A stretch of DNA of 64,000 nt from DASQDN01 sp963833675. Lineage in GTDB: Bacteria; Acidobacteriota; Terriglobia; Bryobacterales; Bryobacteraceae. A program made the position numbers and the translations under genes. The notes below the pieces were generated by a model. That model had not been told where the DNA came from. It did no database searches and saw only the letters and a list, made by a program, of their open reading frames with translations. Position 1 is the stretch's first letter. Each line of letters begins with the position of its first letter. The stretch covers positions 4,580 to 68,579 of the forward strand of contig CAWHYW010000001.1 of assembly GCA_963833675.1 (NCBI GenBank), written 5' to 3'. Positions 1 to 11,726 of this stretch are shown one piece after another.

Positions 1-583
1 TATCCCGCGTGCTGACATCTTTGCCGTAAAGGTCTTTGTTAACGTCGTCATCAGGTCGCAGCGTCGCTCCTTTCAGCGATATGCCTGCGAACACGCCGCG
101 GCTGCGCGACCAGCTCAGCATTTCGGCGTGCATCAGCGCGTCGGTTTCGGCGGTCGATGTCCGGCCAACAGGACCTGCCGCAACGGACGCATCTCCCCCG
201 AGAGTGAATTTGCTGGACATAAGCTTTTCGGCTCCCCGCTTATTCAATACCAGCATCACGACATCGGTCTCCGAACCGCCGATCTGAAATCCGAAGCTTC
301 CGCCTTCCATCCGGACCGCCGCGGGAGCGGACCAGCCTGCCTTCTCCTTACGGCATGTGAAGTAGCCGCGGCCAAAATTGGCTCCTACGATGAACGCTCC
401 TTTCTTCATGCCGGGCACGATTACTACACACTCGGCCTTCTGCAGGAGGTCCTGCGGTATCGCCCGATCCGAGGTAGCCATGATCTCTTTAAATACGGCG
501 GCGGAACTCTCTAATCTTTCGGCTGCCGTTTCGGCATGAACCGCGTAAGCTAATGAGAGTAGTGTGAGTATAATTCGTGTCAT
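1..583 (-). CDS. SYLF (Ysc84-type) lipid-binding domain protein, partial
   Basis: Read on the minus strand from ATG at 583 to the window edge, about 194 codons with no stop; the C-terminus lies outside. Residues 1-17 form a short signal peptide ending AVHA. The mature part shows the SYLF pattern: a helix with AERLESSAAVFKEIM, then IPQDLLQKAECVVIVPGMKKGAF, a glycine-rich core (GGSFGFQIGGSETDVVMLV) and KFTLGGDASVAAGPVGR. Bacterial members are secreted or periplasmic and of unknown role; eukaryotic relatives bind phosphoinositides. It diverges from the next gene, sharing the 584-672 gap. Confidence 0.85.
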   Translation of the reverse strand, partial: MTRIILTLLSLAYAVHAETAAERLESSAAVFKEIMATSDRAIPQDLLQKAECVVIVPGMKKGAFIVGANFGRGYFTCRKEKAGWSAPAAVRMEGGSFGFQIGGSETDVVMLVLNKRGAEKLMSSKFTLGGDASVAAGPVGRTSTAETDALMHAEMLSWSRSRGVFAGISLKGATLRPDDDVNKDLYGKDVSTRD

Positions 584-672
584 TCGTTGATGCACCTATC
601 TTCATTCAGTGAGTTCAACTTGTCAACGCGTGGCGTTCGAAACCGTAAACTGCCGGGACGAGTCGTATTTAT

Positions 673-1239
673 ATGAGAACGCTTGCCGCACTTGTGCTAG
701 TACTGTCTCTCGCCGGCTTGGCCAGCGTCTCGCAATCGGATTACCTCAGCGCAAAGCGTAAATTTCAGGCATTGGACAAGCAGCCTCCGAAACCCGGCAC
801 TCGAGTCACGCTCACCTCCGCGGAAATCAATGCCTACGTCCAAACGGAACTCCCGAGAGTGGGTCCTCCGGGTGTTCGCAATCCCAGTGTGGAATTACTT
901 AGCGGCAACACAGCAACCGGTCGCGCTCTGATCGACTTCCTCAAACTGCGTTCCGCACAGGGGAAGTCGACGAATTGGCTGATGCGTAAGCTTTTCGAAG
1001 GCGAACGCGAAGTGGCGGTTACAACCCGGATTAGGTCGGGTGGCGGACAGGCAACCGTGGATCTGGAGCGGGTAGAGATCTCGGGCATTGCGATTGAGGG
1101 CGCCACGCTGGACTTCATTATTGAGAATTATCTAAAGCCGAACTACCCGGATGCCAAAATTGGACAGCCATTCGCACTGCACAAACACGTAGACAGGATT
1201 GAGGTCGCGCGCGGCGTCGCGTACATCATTACTCGCTGA
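673..1239 (+). CDS. Small secreted protein of unknown function
   Basis: 188 residues. An N-terminal signal peptide (about residues 1-20, ending near SVSQS) is followed by a soluble alpha/beta domain. The region LTSAEINAYVQTELP followed by alternating strands and VEISGIAIEGATLDFIIENYL recalls lipid-binding LmeA-like or DUF2993-like folds, but I do not recognise a family with certainty. It ends one base before the convergent secretin gene stops. No catalytic motif is visible. Probably a periplasmic protein. Confidence 0.7.
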   Translation: MRTLAALVLVLSLAGLASVSQSDYLSAKRKFQALDKQPPKPGTRVTLTSAEINAYVQTELPRVGPPGVRNPSVELLSGNTATGRALIDFLKLRSAQGKSTNWLMRKLFEGEREVAVTTRIRSGGGQATVDLERVEISGIAIEGATLDFIIENYLKPNYPDAKIGQPFALHKHVDRIEVARGVAYIITR

Positions 1240-1240
1240 T

Positions 1241-2845
1241 CTACATCGGTGTCAGCAGCCGGGACTCGGCGCCGATGAAGATCGGCCGCGGAACAGTCTC
1301 CGAGGCCGGCAGACTGAGCAGACGCGGCTGGATCACGAGGACCAGTTCACCCTGATCGTGATCCTTCGTCGTCCTTCCAAGGAGCGGGCCAATCCCAGGA
1401 ATGCGAACTACTCCGGCAAGACCGCTAAGCGCTGTGGCGGTAGTGTTGTTCATGAGGCCGGCCACTATGGCGGACTCATCGAATCGGAGCCGGACATGAT
1501 TGAGGAATTTGCGATTCGAGATTACGGGAATCCCGTTGAAATTGGTATTGCCCAGAAGCTTGAATTCCGCTTCTACATCAAGCGATACTTCTCTGCTGTC
1601 ATGCACCTTGGGAGTGATCTTCAAAACGAGGCCAAGATCTTCGAAGTTGAATGACGGCGGTGGTGTGTATACCTTCTCTCCGGGTACCGTTTTGCCGAAA
1701 TAGCCCATAGTCATGATGGGATATTTGTCACCGACGTGGAAATTTGCGGCCTGTCCGTCGAGGGTCCGAATTTCCGCTTTCAAGATGCTCTGGCCTACTG
1801 ACTTGCTCCACGTGGCGAGCAAGTTCATCGACGTTATGCCGATTCCCAGATAGGTCAGTCCGCCCCCAAAAGTGAGGAAATTCGTAAAGCCCGGAGGGAT
1901 AAAACGAAGATGCTGGCCAATGTCGCCAAACGGCACAAGCGGGAATACGGCTGGCAGGTCCAGGCCCAGGCCGAGCGATGTAGTCTTTGTAACATTGATT
2001 AATTCAACGTCAATCGCGACCTCCGGCTTGTGATGCATGAGCTGGTAGAGTACAGCCTCGGCCGGGCGAACTTTTGAAGCGCGATCCCGGAAGATGACGA
2101 GCCGTTGCGCCGAGTCGATGGCGAACCGCTGAATTTCCATCAACTGTTGAACGGATCGTCCGAGTTCTTGTGCCTCCTGAAGGGTAACCGGCTCAGGAAT
2201 CGGAATCGTGACGGCAACGTGATTCTCGGTTTCGCGCCTCTTCTGTTCCGTGTCCTTCACAACCATGAAGACGCGATTGCTGATCGGCACGATGAACGAG
2301 CTACTCACGGTCATCAGCGTATAGAGGGCTTCCCGGTAATCCGCTTGTGTTAGCCGTAAACGGATGTCTTTGACCGGTTGATAATCGCCGTCGAAAACCA
2401 CATCCATACCGTACTGCTTCGCTACTTGTTCGAACAGGGTCTTCGAATCGGCTCGAAGGTCGAAATCGTGGAGGCTCGGGTTTGCGTTCAACTCAAAGGG
2501 TGGTTGAGGTTTTCGAGCTTCTTCAACCTCCTTCGGAGTGGCCAAGGGAAGCGGTTCTTCCGCGGCCCCATCGCCCGAATCGGTGGACACCGCAAAAACG
2601 GGCATCACGTTGGCGATTCTCGCCGCCCTGGTGCGGAGAGCTTCGGCGCGCACCCAATAATCGGTGTGCCCAGGATCGGCGGCCGCAGCCTGCGCGTACA
2701 ACACATAGGCCCGCGGAATATCTCCTTCTTTCTCGGATTTCCGGGCCTGCTTTGCCAGTTGACGCGCGGATACGCCTGTTCCGCCGCCTGATACAAGCGG
2801 ACAGAACACGACTGTCAAGAGCAAAAAGACCCTGAAAAGCCTCAA
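1241..2845 (-). CDS. Secretin (type II/III secretion or type IV pilus family)
   Basis: 534 residues. A signal peptide (1-28) precedes a short TPR-like helical stretch (about 30-75), a secretin N0/N1-type region (about 115-205, with the FDLRADSKTLFEQVAKQYGMDV pattern of STN domains) and the C-terminal secretin beta-barrel domain (about 275-520). The barrel contains the hallmark Val-Val-Arg-Ile-Pro-Gly-Ile-Gly-Pro-Leu-Leu-Gly, equivalent to the VPxLxDIPxLG motif. Secretins form gated outer-membrane rings for exported proteins or pili. No other secretion gene is beside it, so the transported substrate is unknown. It is divergent from the AAA ATPase gene. Confidence 0.85.
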   Translation of the reverse strand: MRLFRVFLLLTVVFCPLVSGGGTGVSARQLAKQARKSEKEGDIPRAYVLYAQAAAADPGHTDYWVRAEALRTRAARIANVMPVFAVSTDSGDGAAEEPLPLATPKEVEEARKPQPPFELNANPSLHDFDLRADSKTLFEQVAKQYGMDVVFDGDYQPVKDIRLRLTQADYREALYTLMTVSSSFIVPISNRVFMVVKDTEQKRRETENHVAVTIPIPEPVTLQEAQELGRSVQQLMEIQRFAIDSAQRLVIFRDRASKVRPAEAVLYQLMHHKPEVAIDVELINVTKTTSLGLGLDLPAVFPLVPFGDIGQHLRFIPPGFTNFLTFGGGLTYLGIGITSMNLLATWSKSVGQSILKAEIRTLDGQAANFHVGDKYPIMTMGYFGKTVPGEKVYTPPPSFNFEDLGLVLKITPKVHDSREVSLDVEAEFKLLGNTNFNGIPVISNRKFLNHVRLRFDESAIVAGLMNNTTATALSGLAGVVRIPGIGPLLGRTTKDHDQGELVLVIQPRLLSLPASETVPRPIFIGAESRLLTPM

Positions 2846-2926
2846 ACAGTAATGACGAACGTTGACGCCCAGGCGTGTATCTCTCCGCCGACCGATGGCT
2901 TATAAAGTTCGCGTTCCGGCTTACCG

Positions 2927-4217
2927 ATGATCCTTTCAATGGCTACGTTTGCACCAGTCCGTCCGGCGTTTGCTCCCGCTCCTCCCCAAAATATTGAAGA
3001 CTTGGGGGTCTCGCAGGCGCTCGTTCTCGATCTGATGCTGCGACGCCTATTGCTGGAGGGCTATTCCACTCTGGCTTCTCTCAGCGACAAGCTTAAGGTC
3101 TCGGTACCGATCATTGACACGGTTTTCCGCCACATGCGTCAACAGCAACTCGTTGAAATCAAAGGCATGATCGGGAACGATTACAACTTTTCGCTCTCCG
3201 GCTCGGGTAAGCAGCTTGCATCCGAGCGGTTTCAGGTCACCCAGTATGCGGGGGCGTGTCCGGTGGCCTTGAAGGACTATCACTCGGCGACCAGAATGCA
3301 AGCGGCGCAGGTCAACATCACGCGCAAAGCGCTGCGCGAAGCTTTTTCGGACTTGATTATCACCGATCGTCTGTTGGACAGCCTCGGCCCGGCGCTGATT
3401 TCGCAAAAATCGATCTTTATCTACGGCCCCACCGGGAACGGCAAGACGAGCCTGGCGGAACGAATGCTGCGCGTGTATCACGACGCGGTCTGATTCCGTA
3501 TGCAGTGGAGGTCGACGGTCAGGTCATCGGCTTATATGACCCGGTTGTTCATCACAAGCTGGAGCATGATGATCCAACCATCGATCAGCGATGGATGCTT
3601 TGTCGCCGGCCCTGCATCGTGGTCGGTGGCGAATTGATCCCCAGCATGGTGGAACTGAGACTAGATGAGTCGTCAGGGATTTATGCGTCGCCGCTTCAGG
3701 TAAGGCGAACAACGGGATCTTCATCATTGACGACTTCGGACGACAACTGATGTCGCCACGTGACTTACTGAATCGATGGATTGTTCCCCTTGATCGCCGC
3801 GTGGATTATCTCTCTCTGCGGTATGGCGTCAAATTCCAGATCCCGTTCGAGGTTAGGGGTCTATTTTCGACAAACCTCGAACCCAGCGATCTCGCGGATG
3901 AAGCATTCTTGCGGCGCATCCAGAACAAGATCTACGTGGAGGCGGTGTCAGCGGAGGTCTTCGACACCATATTCCACCGCGTTGTGCAGGGCCGAAACTT
4001 CCCAGCCGAAACCGGTTCGGATGAATATCTCCGGCACTTGTGTCTGCGGGAGGGACGGGTGGAGTTGCGCGCCTGCTATCCAAATGACATGTGCGATATC
4101 ATCGCCTCGATCAGCCATTATGAAGGCCGCCCGCCGGAGATCACTAAACCAAATCTGGAACGCGCCTGCGCGCTATATTTCTCCAAGCAATGGACGTGTG
4201 ACACTGGTGGGCGGTGA
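2927..4217 (+). CDS. AAA-family ATPase with N-terminal winged helix (two frameshifts in this sequence)
   Basis: Three frame segments form one protein of about 430 residues. Segment one (2927 to about 3490) has a winged-helix-like region and Walker A GPTGNGKTS. Segment two (to about 3705) continues LIPYAVEVDGQVIGLYDPVVHH. Segment three (to 4217) has Walker B FIIDDFGRQ and a sensor-like FSTNLEP. The breaks fit loss of a C near 3491 (gtCCtga expected) and of an A near 3702 (gtAAAg expected). The family is a chaperone-like AAA group common beside secretion or pilus loci; its target is unknown. Its stop overlaps the GTG of the radical SAM gene (GTGA), so the two are probably co-translated. Confidence 0.8.
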
Positions 4218-5570
4218 AGGTAGGTCTCATCTCCACCTACGAACTTGGCCATCAACCGTTCGGACTGGCTTCTCCGGCGGCTTGGCTTCGAGCGCGCGAA
4301 CACAAGGTTACGTGCGCCGATCTTTCGGTAGGAAGCCTGCCGTCGGTTCAAGTCCCGACGCCGACCTTGTGGCGTTCTATCTTCCGATGCACACTGCGAC
4401 ACGCCTCGCCGTGCCCGTGTGGAACGTGTGCGTCGCCTCAATCCCAATGCTCACCTTTGTTGCTATGGGTTATACGCGCCGTTCAACGAAAGCTATCTTC
4501 GCCAACTTGGCGTAGAGAGCATTTTGGGAGGAGAGTTCGAATCCGACCTGACGCGGCTTGCTGATGCCCTCGTTCCAATTTCGGAGACATCGTTAGAGCG
4601 ACTATCCTTTTTAGTGCCCGATCGAGCACATTTGCCCGTGCTGTCGCGCTACCCGAAGTTGGTCTTGAATTCGGGCAAACGGCGAGTGGGGTACACCGAG
4701 GCGAGCCGGGGTGTAAGCACCTTTGCCGCCACTGTCCTGTCGTTCCGATCTACAACGGAACATTCCGAATCGTGCAGCCTGAGGTCGTGCTCGAGGATAT
4801 TCGCCGTCAGATTGCCGCAGGAGCCGAACACATCACATTCGGCGATCCGGACTTCCTAAATGGACCGAAACACGCCAACCGGATCATCGAGCAGTTTCAT
4901 GCTGAGTTTCCCTCGATAACCTACGACTTCACGGCGAAGGTCGAGCATTTGCTGGCTATCCGAATTGATTCCGACTCTGAAAGACACAGGTTGTTTATTT
5001 GTGACGACTGCAGTTGAAGCGGTGCAGGACGATATTCTCGAGAAACTCAATGAAGGCCACACGCGAGCAGATTTCCTTAATGCAGCCGCACTTTTCCGTC
5101 GCGCCGGTGTTACGCTCGCGCCTACGTTTATTCCATTTACGCCTTGGACGACGACCAGATCATTCTGTGATTTGCTCGACGCGATTCGCGAATTGGGCCT
5201 CGAAGAAAATGTCGCATCCGTGCAGTGGAGCTTGCGACTATTCATCCCGGCCTCGTCTCGTCTGCTTGAACTGGCGGAGATCCGCGAGGTAGTCGTGACA
5301 TTTGACGAGAAGAAGCTTGTGCATCCGTGGCATCATCCCGATCCTGCCATAGATCAACTCGCGGAGCGTGTAAGCAGAGTTGTACGCTCAGGCATCGCTG
5401 CCCGGAAGTCCCGCACCGAGAGTTTTTATGAGATCTGGGAACTTGCTCACGGCCGACCCTTTTATCAGGACTTCCGACTACTCCCGCGCACGGTTATTCC
5501 GTACATGGAAGAGCCGTGGTTTTGTTGAAGCGAACCTACGGAAGAGCAGTTAGCTCTTCAAAGTCTTTAG
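4214..5570 (+). CDS. B12-binding-like radical SAM protein, probable selenoprotein with Cys-Sec-Ser-Glu-Pro tail (frameshifted)
   Basis: Starts at GTG 4214, overlapping the ATPase stop. The N-terminal 130 residues look like a cobalamin-binding-type Rossmann domain (KVGLISTYELGHQPFG, then DADLVAFYLPMH). The radical SAM cluster motif is Gly-Cys-Lys-His-Leu-Cys-Arg-His-Cys (CX3CX2C) near 4712-4740, followed by FGDPDFLNG and DTGCLFVTTAVEAV. Frame changes near 4343, 4421, 4709 and 4945 fit single-base losses, two of them at the last site; adding five bases gives 454 codons including the stop. At 5526 an in-frame UGA follows Cys; reading it as Sec gives the tail WFCUSEPTEEQLALQSL and a TAG stop at 5568. 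I recall a curated radical SAM family with CUAEP or CCAEP tails, which this matches closely. The substrate is unknown. Confidence 0.8.
5541..5559 (+). promoter_or_regulatory. bSECIS-like hairpin just after the in-frame UGA
   Basis: GAAGAGC-AGTTA-GCTCTTC is a perfect 7-bp stem with a 5-nt loop. The loop starts 19 nt after the UGA at 5526-5528 and has G as its second base. Bacterial SECIS elements lie directly downstream of the Sec codon, typically with an apical loop about 16-37 nt away and G in its first two positions, so this fits. No U-tract follows, which argues against a terminator. Confidence 0.65.
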
Positions 5571-5662
5571 TTAATCGCCTCCGACGCATACATCTCGTGG
5601 TATGTTTGCGCTGGCCGGCTCTGTGTAATATCGTACAGTGATGAATCGTCTCGGAATGCGGT

Positions 5663-6394
5663 TTGCGTTTTATCTGCATGTCACTCGGCACGGCTGCTAC
5701 GATTTGGGCACAGCCGGACTGTGCCTCGGCGAATAATCTAAACAGCCTTATTGCATTCGGCTCTGAAGGCTGTATTTCCGCAAATACCTGGAAGATCTTT
5801 GACGTTGACTATATAGACCTGAAAACACAGATCGATCCCAACAAAATTGACCTGTCATTTGACAGCACAACCGATCGGTTTTCAATGGCACTATCGGGTG
5901 ACGGACTCACCAACTTGATAGGAATTGACGTAATACTGAACTACTGGATATCGTCTGCCCAGCCAGCGAACTACCATACTGCTACCATGACGCTGGTTCC
6001 TCTTGGAGACTATGCTCCGTGGGTTCAGACATGGCTAGCAGCAAGTCCAGCATTCGGCGGCGCTGATCTAGATCATCACCAATTCTCCCTCTACGATCCG
6101 ATAGTGCTGAACTACGATGTGCTGAGTAGAGGTTTGGCAAAACAGCAGATGCAATTTTTTGTGCTAGTTCAATCCATCGGCAACAATAATGTCAGTCGGG
6201 CCCAGCTACAAACGATCAATTTGACAAGTGAATACAGAGCGGATCTCTTTCTTCCAGAACCCTCAACTTTCGTGCTTGGTCTTTCTGGTCTAATAGCGCT
6301 GCCATTGCGATATCTGTTCGATCAGTATCCTCAAAATCGAGCAATCAGTACTGAGTCTGGACGAGCCAAATGTGCAGTGAGACCAAGTTGTTGA
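5663..6394 (+). CDS. PEP-CTERM sorting-domain protein
   Basis: About 243 residues in the open frame. Near the C-terminus is LPEPSTFVLGLSGLIALPLRYL: a Pro-Glu-Pro motif, hydrophobic helix and Arg, the PEP-CTERM signal recognised by exosortases for export and cell-surface or exopolysaccharide association. The body is a beta-rich secreted domain with no recognised family. The printed start is TTG; ATGs at 5641 and 5656 in another frame with sensible N-terminal sequence suggest loss of two T in the run near 5668. The extra 20 residues after the membrane helix may also be a frameshift tail, since another frame ends soon after 6340. Confidence 0.75.
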   Translation: MRFICMSLGTAATIWAQPDCASANNLNSLIAFGSEGCISANTWKIFDVDYIDLKTQIDPNKIDLSFDSTTDRFSMALSGDGLTNLIGIDVILNYWISSAQPANYHTATMTLVPLGDYAPWVQTWLAASPAFGGADLDHHQFSLYDPIVLNYDVLSRGLAKQQMQFFVLVQSIGNNNVSRAQLQTINLTSEYRADLFLPEPSTFVLGLSGLIALPLRYLFDQYPQNRAISTESGRAKCAVRPSC

Positions 6395-6415
6395 GTTATA
6401 GGTTGCGGCGAAATT

Positions 6416-7460
6416 CTATTTTTGATCGGAAGGTAGAATCTTTCCGCGGCATTCACCGAAGCCGATTCGGGGCAGTCCCGGCCTTGCAGCATAGGCGCGC
6501 AGGATAACTTCATCGCCGTCTTTTAAGTAATCAAGGCCGGATTCGAGGAGGCAGCCGAACGAGTTTGGGCCGGACACTGTTCCCGATGCGAGCAAAAAAC
6601 CCGCCTCGAGATTGCAGCCGTTCGATGTGTGGTGCGCGATCATCTGTTCGAACGTCCAGTAGAGGTCTCGTGTATTGGTCTGCCCCACTAGCGAGCCGTT
6701 CACGTAGACCTCCATTGTGATGTCGTAGAGATAACCGGGCGGCTTGAGATACGGGAGCAGTTCTTGCCCTTGGGGCATGGGAATTCGATAAGGCTTCAAA
6801 GCCTCGGGAGAGACGAGGAAGGGAGAGACTGTTGTTGCGAAACTTTCCCTAGGAAGGGGCCGAGCGGCTGATACTCCCAGCGCTGGATATCCCGCGCCGA
6901 CCAATCATTCACGATAACGAAGCCGAGTATTCTTTCGTGCGCTTGCGCAATTGCGATGGGCTCACCCAACGCATTCCCCTTCGATATCAGGACGCCAAGC
7001 TCCATCTCATAGTCGAGCTCCTGTGTTGGCCCGAAGCAGCCCTCCGCCAACTGACCATACGGGCGGCGGATAGTGGTTCCACTGACTTCCACTGATGACG
7101 CTGACCGTTGTACGCGATCGGCACATGTTTATAGTTCGGAAGCAAAGGATTGTCGGGCCGAAACCGACGGCCCACATTGGTGGCGTGATGGATTGATGCG
7201 TAAAAGTCAGTGTAATTGTCAATATCGACTGGTAATTCAAATTCAAGTCCGAGACGCGATGCAGGTACGGCCGCTCGACAGAATCCTCTCGTAACCAACG
7301 AGTGAGATGTCGCGATTGTACTCGGCGATCTCCAAAACGGAGTCGCCGATAACCACACCTTGCTTTCCGCCATTGAACCGGCAGTAAGGTAAGTTTTCGA
7401 GCGGAAGTCGCAGCCGGGCTCGTTCGCTGCGCGCACCCAGCTCTTTAACGCTCCAGCCAC
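6416..7460 (-). CDS. fahA: Fumarylacetoacetase (frameshifted)
   Basis: Hydrolyses 4-fumarylacetoacetate to fumarate and acetoacetate, the last step of homogentisate breakdown. The protein is spread over several frames: N-terminus LKSWVRAANEPGCDF then ENLPYCRFNGG, middle DIDNYTDFYASIHHATNVG (family signature), then RRPYGQLAEG and DYEMELGV, NDWSARDIQRWEYQPLGPFLGK, and C-terminus TRDLYWTFEQMIAHHTSNG with SGPNSFGCLLE. Breaks lie near 7404 (coding CCC read as CC), 7260, 7100 and 6845 (coding AAAA read as AAA). The GTG start at 7460 overlaps the end of hmgA by 16 bases, showing coupling. Every conserved block is present, so the break-up looks technical. Confidence 0.85.
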
Positions 7461-8602
7461 GACTGGTAATATTCCTTATCCTCGACGTCCAGCGCCTTCT
7501 TACTGACATGAAGCGGATGGAACGTGTCCACCATCACCGCCAACTCGTCGGTGTGTGACTTACCGATGGAGTCTTCGGCCCGGCCGGGATGAGGCCCATG
7601 AGGGATGCCGTCCGGGTGCAAAGTAATCGATCCGTACTCGATGCCCTTCCTGCTCATGAACTCCGAGTTCGCGTAATACAGCACCTCGTCCGACATGACA
7701 TTCGAATGGTTATAAGGGGCCGGCACAGCGGACGGGTCGAAGTCATAGGGCCGCGGACAAAAGGAGCAGATGACAAATCCGTCCCCTTCAAACGTCTGGT
7801 GAATCGGAGGTGGCAGGTGAAAGCGGCCAACTCTCGGCTCAAAGTCATGTATATTCAATGCCCACGGATAGTAGTACCCATCCCATCCGATCACGTCGAA
7901 CGGGTGATGATCGAGGACAAATTCGGTTAGCCGCTGATCCTTCTTCACAAGAAGTCGAAACTCGCCCTTCTCGTCCGAAGTAAAGAGTTTCTGCGGTCGC
8001 CGGATGTCGCGCTCGGAGTAGGGGGCCTGTTCGAGCAGTTGGCCGTGCTCGTTGCGATATCTCTTAGGGGTACGAACGTATCCTGCGCTCTCGATGACCA
8101 GAAAGCAGTGCGGGCTTCCGTTCAGGCGATAGCGATGAAGAATACCGCGAGGAATTACCAGGTAGTCTCCCGGACGAAATGGCAACTCGCCTATAAGCGT
8201 TTCCAGGACGCCTTCACCTTCGGTGACATATACGACTTCATCGGCCTGCGCATTTCGATAGTGAAAACGGTCTTCCTGCGTGGGCATCACGAGCGAGAGC
8301 GCCACGTCATGGTTATAGAGAATCGGTACGCGGTCGAGCGTCGGACTCGGCCCCGCGGTCAGATTATGTGATCGGAAGTGGCGGTGCCGGAGGTGATGGA
8401 GTTCTTCGTTCTCCCATTGCAAGGTCTTGAACTCCTGGGCGCGCAACACCTGCGTCGGGCGCTCCAGATGATAGAGCAGAGACGATGGTCCGACGAATCC
8501 TTTATTGCCCATGAGTTCCTCGTAATAAAGGCGGCCATCGGCTTGCCGGAACACGGAGTGACGCTTCGGGGGAATTTCGCCCATCTGATGGTAGAAAGGC
8601 AT
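7445..8602 (-). CDS. hmgA: Homogentisate 1,2-dioxygenase
   Basis: 385 residues, intact. Opens the ring of homogentisate to maleylacetoacetate using Fe(II). The cupin-type C-terminal region holds HPDGIPHGPHPG, which carries the iron ligands, and the N-terminal half shows ADEVVYVTEGEGVLET and PRGILHRYR of the first beta-barrel. The length is somewhat shorter than the roughly 430-450 of animal and pseudomonad enzymes but usual for the shorter bacterial branch. It lies 8 bases after hppD and overlaps fahA, so it is the third gene of the tyrosine degradation operon. Confidence 0.95.
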   Translation of the reverse strand: MPFYHQMGEIPPKRHSVFRQADGRLYYEELMGNKGFVGPSSLLYHLERPTQVLRAQEFKTLQWENEELHHLRHRHFRSHNLTAGPSPTLDRVPILYNHDVALSLVMPTQEDRFHYRNAQADEVVYVTEGEGVLETLIGELPFRPGDYLVIPRGILHRYRLNGSPHCFLVIESAGYVRTPKRYRNEHGQLLEQAPYSERDIRRPQKLFTSDEKGEFRLLVKKDQRLTEFVLDHHPFDVIGWDGYYYPWALNIHDFEPRVGRFHLPPPIHQTFEGDGFVICSFCPRPYDFDPSAVPAPYNHSNVMSDEVLYYANSEFMSRKGIEYGSITLHPDGIPHGPHPGRAEDSIGKSHTDELAVMVDTFHPLHVSKKALDVEDKEYYQSWLER

Positions 8603-8610
8603 CTAGCCTC

Positions 8611-9694
8611 CTAGAGATTGCCGCGTCGGGCCTGTTCAGCCTCGATCGCTTCGAATAGAGCTTTAAAGTTTCCTTTTCCGAATCGCCACTTCCTGCTCGC
8701 TGGATGATCTCAAAGAACAGTGTAGGCCGGTCTTCCACGGGTTTGCTGAAGAGTTGAAGCAGATAGCCTTCTTCGTCGCGGTCGACCAGAATCCGCAGAT
8801 CGCGAATCGTGCCGAGGTTCTCGTGAATATCTCCGACCCGTGCAGGAAGGGCTTCATAGTATGTGTCGGGCACATCGAGAAACTCAACGCCGTTCTCACG
8901 AAGCGCAGACACTGTGTGGACAATATCTTTGGTCTGGAGGGCGATATGCTGCACTCCTGGTCCACTGTTGTAATCAAGATACTCCTGGATCTGACTTTTG
9001 CGACGCCCTCCCGCAGGCTCGTTGATCGGGAACTTGACGGATTGCGAGTCGTCTGACATGACAATACTCATCAGCGCGGAATATTCGGTGGAAATGTCCT
9101 TATCGTCGAAATTGATGTAGCGATGGAAGCCGAGTACCCTCGAATACCAATCCGCCCATTTGTTCATGCGTCCGAGTTCCACGTTTCCTACGATATGGTC
9201 GATGCGCAGGATCCCGGCCTCGCTGCCCGGCGCGTCGGCTGGCTGGAAACCGGGAAGGAATGGCCCCGAATACTCCTGGTAGGAAATCAAAGAGTGGATC
9301 GTATCGCCATATGTTTGGATCGCTGCCCGCCGTATGCTGCCGTATTCGTCGGTCACGGTGCGAGGAGCCTCCAGAGCTGTGCCCGCGGCTAACGGCCTGG
9401 TGGAAAGCTTCGTCCGCGTCACTTACGTGAAAGGCGATGTCGCGAACGGCATCGCCGTGTTTCCGTAAATGTTGGGCAAAGAAACCGTTCTGTTCGAGGG
9501 AGGTACTTAGCACGAGCCGTGCCTTGCCTTGTTGCAACGCGTAGCTGGTGATCGAACGCTGCCGGTTTCCAGCCCGGCGTAGGCGAATTGGGAGAACCCT
9601 AACCCATTCCGATAAAAATAGGTCGATTGCTTGGCATTGCCAACCCACAGTTCGACGTGATGTATGCTGCGGATCTTCAGCGGATTTGTGGCTG

Positions 9695-9698
<4 letters not shown>
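8611..9698 (-). CDS. hppD: 4-hydroxyphenylpyruvate dioxygenase (frameshifted)
   Basis: Converts 4-hydroxyphenylpyruvate to homogentisate. About 363 residues once frames are joined: N-terminal VOC domain (IHHVELWVGNAKQSTYFY, ALQQGKARLVLST, GDAVRDIAFHV), then APRTVTDEYGS, C-terminal VOC domain with IDHIVGNV (His ligand), GVQHIALQTKDI (His) and LFFEIIQR (Glu), ending GNFKALFEAIEAEQARRGNL. Breaks near 9560, 9380 (probably two losses) and 8681 (TTT read as TT) explain the split. Start ATG 9698 overlaps the ligase stop (ATGA); hmgA begins 8 bases after its TAG. Confidence 0.9.
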
Positions 9699-11601
<1,903 letters not shown>

Positions 11602-11726
11602 AGCGCTAACAGCATAACGCTTCAGCGCGGAGGACTTAAGGAGTACTAGGGATGTGAGGCTCTGTCACTGACGACGTTCCCCTTATATCTACGGATTCGA
11701 AGCGTTCCGATAGATCGTAAGGGGCA

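Noticed and set aside
3256..4217. Calling the AAA ATPase fragments separate genes or a decayed pseudogene
   Set aside because: Each fragment continues the previous one residue for residue after a one-base loss in a homopolymer.
5526..5528. Treating this UGA as the ordinary stop of the radical SAM gene
   Set aside because: The next codons continue with Ser-Glu-Pro and a SECIS-like hairpin, so a simple stop explains less; it remains the fallback.
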